Assembly: GCA_023053685.1 (NCBI GenBank)
Contig: JALIGW010000002.1
Coordinates: 164,803,034 to 164,867,033, forward strand
Length of the DNA: 64,000 nucleotides
From: Diadophis punctatus similis
Taxonomy: Eukaryota > Chordata > Lepidosauria > Squamata > Dipsadidae
Reading direction: 5' to 3'
Shown piece after piece: positions 58,966 to 64,000 of the stretch (within the stretch, counting starts at the first letter, position 1; each line of letters begins with the position of its first letter). Both the position numbers and the translations under genes were made by a program. The notes under the pieces were generated by a model. The model saw nothing but the letters and a program-made list of their open reading frames with translations. It had not been told where the DNA came from and ran no database searches.

Positions 58966-59639
58966 GCACAATGTGCAAACATAGAAAAATATAATTTCTT
59001 TAAGACACCATAGCTTAAAAAAAAGCAATAGTGTAATACAATGCATGAATGCAGCCACTGTATGTATTTTGTTGTTTGATCACTTCATTTTCAGTTTGTT
59101 ATTATAACTAGTCAATTAAGAATACAATACAGAGAAGTGCCACTAAGTCAATTACACTTACTGCCAGCTGCATGGGGACAACATGCGATTGTCAAAGGAG
59201 GAGTTTGCAAGCATATTATCCAAGAAGACAAAGAGCTTAATTTTTATGAATCCTATCGTGCCATATGCTGTCAAATACATCTGTACACTACACCTACATG
59301 CACACACACTTATTTCATTTCTATTTCTTAGATATCTCTATATAAAATGCAATTGAACTTACTGCATGCTCTGATTCAAAAAGAGCTTTTTTATCATTGA
59401 TATTGTAAAAGTATTACTTCAACAGCCAGTTAAAGATTCACTAGATGACAAATACATGCTGAATATTTTCATGGTTTGATAGCAAAGGACTCTTAGTTTT
59501 GTGCTTACTAGTGCACTAAGTATGGATTTATTAAGGGATAATCTTTATTGATGTCTAGTATTTGAAACTGAAAATTTCTAATATGAATCAATTACCATTA
59601 AAAGTGAGTCAAGGTATTAAATCAATTTATTAGGCTATT
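58966..59639. other. Unique AT-rich DNA
   Basis: Nothing recognised. Confidence 0.45.
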
Positions 59640-59730
59640 TACTCTGTCTCTCTGTCTCTCTCTGTCACTCTCTCTCCATATATATACTGGTATATATACA
59701 TATACATATACATATATACATACAGTATAT

Positions 59731-59769
<39 letters not shown>

Positions 59770-59770
59770 T
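59640..59770. repeat. CT-rich, (TATACA)n-like and (CAGA)n simple repeats
   Basis: A CT-rich part, TA/CA alternation, then about 10 CAGA units (59728-59768). Confidence 0.9.
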
Positions 59771-59884
59771 GCAATGCTGCAACAGAAATATCAATTCATA
59801 TGTAGTATATGTACTAACTAATATACAGTAGCTTCCAAAACCAAGAAGTGAACATTTTCTCTACATTGCACTTTTACATTTCCA

Positions 59885-60650
59885 AGGTCTGGAAAAAAAT
59901 AACATATTACACTTAAGCAAGAAAAACCAAATGCACAGGTACCAAATAGGTGGTAACTGGCTCAACAACAGTAAGTATGAAAGGGATCTAGGTGTCCTTG
60001 AGTGGACAAACACTTAGGTATGCACCAGCAGGATGCTGCAGCTGCCAAAAAATCCAATGCAATCCTAGGTTGCATCAAGAGAGAGATATTATCAAGATCT
60101 TGTGAAGTGTTAGCTGCACTTTATACTGTTCTTGTAAGACCACATTTGGAATACTGCATCCATTTCTGGTCACCAAAATACAAAAAAGATGTTAATATTC
60201 TAGGAACTGTGAAGAGAAGAGCAACAAAGATGATTAGGGGACCGGAAGCTAAACCGTACAATGAAAGCTTGCAGGTGTTAGGTATGACTAGTCTAATGAA
60301 AAGGACTGAGGTGACATGACAGCAGTCTTCCAATATCTAAGGGGCTGCCACAAAGAAGAGGGGGTCACAACCTATTCTCCAAAGCACCTGAGGGCAGGAC
60401 AAGAAGTGATGGATGGAAGATTATCAAAGAGCGATCCAATCTAGAATTAAGAAGAAATTTACTGTCAGTGAGAATAATTAATTGGTGGAACGTCTTGCCT
60501 CCAGAAGTTGTTGGTGCTTCATCAATGGAGGTTTTCAAGAAAAGATAGGATAGCCATTTGTCCACAATGTATAGGGTATCCTGCTTGAGCAGAGGGTTGG
60601 ACTAGAAGACTCCAAGATCCCTTCAAGCCTTGTTATTCTATGTTCTAGTT
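59885..60650 (+). mobile_element. CR1 LINE 3' end with RT C-terminus
   Basis: It contains the CR1 RT C-terminal signatures 'LGCIKREILSRS' and 'LVRPHLEYCIHFWSPKYKKD' followed by 'VKRRATKMIRG' (frame 60002-60319), with a TGA at 60317-60319. Beyond it is degraded coding ('NWWNVLPPEVV'-like near 60480) and the canonical end 'gggttggactagaagactcc...ccttgttattctatgttct'. 5'-truncated, in + orientation. Confidence 0.88.
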
Positions 60651-61174
60651 CTAAATATATGTAACTCTTGGTATGTATGTTTATGTATATATGTGATAAT
60701 ACAATTTTATAGAAAAAAAATCCTCCATCTCATTGCCAGTGGGTCTTCTGTCATTTTTTTACCAGCTAAAATTTAAGCTTATGCTATGACTCTAAATATC
60801 AATTTGATAAACATTTCCATTCTGAGTTGCTGCAGAATGCATTTTCCTAATACTTCTGGCCCTCTTCTGTAAGTAAGTATGGGTGGCTAGGACACCACCT
60901 ACAGCTCATTTTAGGTATTGGGACCAGGCAAACAAAATGCAGTGGTCTTAACTTACAGCATTTGTTGTATTTATCTATTTATTTGTGGTCAGGACTCTGT
61001 CACAACCATTTATAACTGTTCTGAACAATTAGTAAAATCTTCCAATCTTGCTCTACTTCTTTGAATTTTTCTATGCTCTGGCTGATGTTAGCTTTGATGG
61101 TGTCCAGCCGCTGTGTTCTTTGGCAGCCTGGTTTCCTTTTACCACTAAATTTTACTGCTTTTACCACTATATTA
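60651..61174. other. Unique DNA
   Basis: Nothing recognised. Confidence 0.45.
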
Positions 61175-61182
61175 CCCTACAC

Positions 61183-61309
61183 CATGGGTGTCAAACTCAC
61201 GTCATCATGGCAGCATCACATGACGTATCGGGATTTTTTTCCCTTCTCTAAACCGCGTGAGGGTGGGGCCAGCACGTGGCCCATCTGGCCCATGGGTTTG
61301 ACACCCCTG
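61183..61309. mobile_element. Non-autonomous hAT-type element with 8-bp TSD
   Basis: Ends 'catgggtgtcaaactcac' and 'gggtttgacacccctg'. Flanks 'ccctacac' and 'cactacac' match at 7 of 8. Same family as 45891 and 58493. Confidence 0.8.
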
Positions 61310-62517
61310 CACTACACCACAAAAAATAAATGGACCAAGATTTTTAAAACTACTACAAATTATGTTGTGTGTCCTACAGAAACAAAAACATTTGATCTGA
61401 TATCTGTTATAATGCTGGGCCACCCATGGCCACGCTGCATGTTGTACTCAAGTGCATTTGGATGGAAACCATCTCAGAAAGAATGCCAGAGATGCTACTG
61501 TCCTTCAAACAGCCTATATGAATGATCAAGGAGCCCAAGCCTCAGGAGACTGATCTAAAAGAAACTTATAGCTGATTTTACAGATCTACGCAGGATTACT
61601 TTTAAAATAATTACATCCATTAAGTACAGACATTTAAAATAAATATTGCTCAGACAAACATTGCTTTGATTTTATCTTTTAATTGTTGTCTTTTTCATAT
61701 TATCCCATTATGGTAATTTTCATTCTAACAAATTATAAGTAATTTTGTAATGGGTTCAAGTATTTTCTTGTTCTGACCAGCATCGTAGCAGCAAGAAAAA
61801 TAACAGGAATGAAGCACTTTTGGCTGGTATTAAACACAACCCTCATCAAATGAATTTGCCTTCATTGTCGCTCATAAACCAGCCTTTTTCAGATGGGGCC
61901 TCCAAATATTTTGGGTATTCTGAGAATTATAGTCCCCTTCCACCTGGAAAGCACTAGATGAGAGAAGGCAGCTTTATCTTTCCAATGTTCTTCACTAATG
62001 TTGCCAGCTATTGACAAGTATCAAAAAGGCATAGGGGCTTTTGTCGTCTTTTCATCCTGGATGAAAACGGGTTCCATGTTCTCCCAAAGTTCCTCATTTA
62101 TAATCACCCAGGAATAAAAACATCCATTTCTTAACAGCAGAGGCACTTAGTTCTGTGAGTAAATTAGATGCAGCTGCTTCTGAGTGAAGCAATTAAACAC
62201 CCTGCTATTTTATGCTTGCTTTCCCACCCATTAGGGCATGAAAAGCTTGGACTAAAATAATCATATAAGGGACATTGGATTGTTATTTGCCCACTTTGAA
62301 AATCACATTGGTCCAGCTAATTCAATGCAACACAATCAAGCAAATTAATTCTAGTTTGCGAGAAAGGGAAAAAAACAGTAAGCATAGTTATACTAAGTAT
62401 GACTAGTAACTAAGAAGAGCCATAGCATAGAGAATTTAAGAGTCATTTTTTTCTATGACCAGGGCAATTGTTTATAGCATATGATAATTCTAGATTAGCT
62501 TTTTACAACATGGCATC
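61310..62517. other. Unique DNA, candidate conserved block near 62150-62360
   Basis: A degraded MITE arm lies at 61885-61950 ('tctgagaattatagtcccc'). 62150-62360 is non-repetitive with 'gaagcaattaaacacc' and 'gcaaattaattctag', and is a possible regulatory element. No gene. Confidence 0.3.
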
Positions 62518-62525
62518 TTCTAGAT

Positions 62526-62653
62526 CAGGGTTGTCCAACCTTGGCAACTTTAAGACTTCAACTCCCAGAATTCCCCCGTCAGCAAAGCTGGGGAGTTGAA
62601 GTCTGGGAGTTGAAGTCCTCCAGGCTTAAAGTTGCCAAGATTGAAGACCTCTG
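62526..62653. mobile_element. Palindromic hAT-like MITE
   Basis: Left 'cagggttgtccaaccttggc' and right 'gccaagattgaagacctctg' are inverted. The interior repeats 'gggagttgaagtc'. Same family as 26055. Target duplication not clear. Confidence 0.65.
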
Positions 62654-62871
62654 TATCTACATGAGTTTATCCATACTGTGAAAGGAAAGACAATTACATT
62701 TATTTCCCAGCAGTCCAATCAGCATAACCTGTGGGGTGTACCAGGTTAAGGAACCCATGGCCTGTGTCAAAAGGATGGGGTTACTTCAGCTATGCATTGT
62801 TCATTTTCACGCACCCTTTTTCTTTGTTCAGTGATTTATAAAAAGGAACAATACCACAGATAATTTGGGTG

Positions 62872-63283
62872 CAGGGGTGGGTTCCTCCAGGTTCGGACCA
62901 GATCGCCCAAACCGTTAGCGACCCGCTGGTGATGTAATTTTGGTATCACAGATCCAGTTCTGGCTGTGCTGGTCCGTGCTTGCTACCATCTTTTTTTCTG
63001 AATTTTCGGCCGATTTTCCTGTGTTTGGATGGCTTCACGGCATTCTGTGCTTTGAAAAAAGCCCTCCTGCCCACCCCCGGGTTAATACTGACCTTTATTT
63101 CTTTGCCCGAAGCACAGATGATGAGCTCCTCAGCTGTGTTTCGGGCTGAATCCACCTTCTGTGCATGCACAGAAGTGAACTCACGTGAGGGAACGTGTGT
63201 GTGTGTGCACGAGCGGAGCATGCGCATGCACGTGAGACGTCGTGACGCAAACCGGTGGCGAAGGTAAGTGAAACCCACCCCTG
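62872..63283. mobile_element. Non-autonomous hAT-type element with exact 8-bp TSD
   Basis: Ends 'caggggtgggttcctcc' and 'gaaacccacccctg', with duplication 'tttgggtg' exact on both sides (62864-62871 and 63284-63291). It belongs with the element at 20392. CpG-rich part 'gagcatgcgcatgcacg' near 63215 is NRF-1-like. No transposase. Confidence 0.9.
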
Positions 63284-63291
63284 TTTGGGTG

Positions 63292-63498
63292 AATGCTTAA
63301 TATAATTATTCTGGGGTGACCTTTTCTACAACAGAGAGGAAATTGAATAAAGCAGTAGAACAGGGAAAAACAAAGTAAGGGCCTCTTGACCACGTATGTG
63401 CATTATGGCGTTATATACCTGCAAGTGTCTGAGATTTTGATTAATTTTGCATTTATTCACTTGCCTTCCTACTAGAAATGGTATTCAGCATAACTACC
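63292..63498. other. Unique DNA
   Basis: Nothing recognised. Confidence 0.35.
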
Positions 63499-64000
63499 GT
63501 GTTTCCCCAAAAATAAGACAGGGGCTTATATTTTTGACCCCCTCCCAAAAAATGCCCCTGGCCTTATTTTTGGGGGTGGCTTATTATTTTCAGGGTGCAG
63601 GCGGGGCGGGGCATGAGATGCACCACTTACTGGCGTTTGGCAGCTCCGTGGTCTCAGCTAGTCTGTTTAGGGAAAAAAACCTTGCAAACAGAAAAGCCGA
63701 GAGAGCACGGAGCTGCCAAACCTCCAGTAAGCGGTGCGTCTCTCTTGGCAGGGCAGGCAGACAGACACTTGTCCCGGTACTGCCGTCGCATTCCTCGGTG
63801 TCTCCAGGGCAGCCCATTCTAAAAGAGAACGTCTCCCAGAAAGACCGGCTCCCAGCCACGACATCGAGAGTGATAGCAAACGAGAGGTGGGTGCACACAC
63901 ACCTCGCGGGACCAGCTTGGCTCCTGTGGACAGGCAGAAGCCGTAGGGTGAAGACCAATCAGAATCCTCTCCTGCAACAGCCGAAGTTTGGGGGAAATAA
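63499..64000. mobile_element. Terminal part of a palindromic TIR-like element, cut by the window end
   Basis: 'ccgtgtttccccaaaaataagacaggggc' followed by 'gccttatttttgggggtgg' forms a terminal palindrome. GC-rich sequence follows to the window end. The other end is outside, so family and length are unknown. The open frames inside overlap on both strands without domains. Confidence 0.5.

Noticed and set aside
62940..63278. 95- and 110-codon frames on opposite strands
   Set aside because: Inside a hAT-type element and mirror each other; no domain.

Overview
This 64-kb window is eukaryotic, from a squamate reptile and most likely a snake. It is AT-rich and dense with microsatellites. Its repeats are the squamate set: tRNA-derived SINEs (some with a Bov-B-like 3' tail), a decayed Bov-B LINE, CR1 and L2-like LINE 3' ends, CR1 tail fragments, many small hAT-type elements and a DIRS retrotransposon. 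No host protein-coding exon, tRNA, rRNA or other host RNA gene could be supported. Most open frames lie in simple repeats or transposons. The window reads as intergenic or intronic DNA. Species assignment is inference from repeat content.

Layout. 1-15.4 kb: unique AT-rich DNA with SINEs, hAT-type elements, a tetranucleotide microsatellite (2.47-2.70 kb), a TIR element carrying a 144-bp tandem repeat (11.1-11.9 kb) and copies of a dispersed TIR family ending in sequence like 'gtagtcctcgacttacgacc'. 15.4-17.2 kb: a 1.5-kb GC-rich foldback element with an exact 8-bp target duplication, beside a SINE. 17.5-29.4 kb: more small elements, an 80-bp GC-rich minisatellite (22.75-23.07 kb) and mostly unique sequence. 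29.45-32.0 kb: an L1-like retroelement with a 16-17-bp target duplication, an ORF1-like frame and an A-rich end, but no reverse transcriptase. 32-37.5 kb: unique DNA, one LTR-like sequence, TIR-family copies and a SINE.

37.58-43.60 kb holds the main object, a DIRS-type tyrosine-recombinase retrotransposon about 6.0 kb long. It has 110-bp inverted terminal repeats differing by one base and an internal complementary region that matches both element ends joined together. It carries remnants of gag, RT/RNase H/methyltransferase-like and tyrosine recombinase genes. The genes are broken by frameshifts, mostly at homopolymer runs, by a stop codon and by an apparent deletion of the RT fingers region. 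The nearly identical terminal repeats suggest a recent insertion.

43.7-64 kb: LINE 3' ends (43.7-44.1, 50.7-51.2, 56.4-57.3, 59.9-60.65 kb), a Bov-B remnant (49.6-50.7 kb), a long composite microsatellite (51.19-51.73 kb), further hAT-type elements with 8-bp duplications, a second LTR-like copy and the edge of another TIR-like element at the window end. Several unique AT-rich stretches with many TAAT motifs (for example 51.95-52.47 kb) are candidate conserved noncoding elements, which cannot be tested from one sequence.

The elements form functional sets by inference from family biology. The Bov-B and CR1/L2 LINEs supply machinery for SINEs with matching tails. The hAT-type elements depend on a transposase encoded elsewhere. 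The DIRS element would replicate through a circular intermediate whose junction its internal complementary region mirrors.
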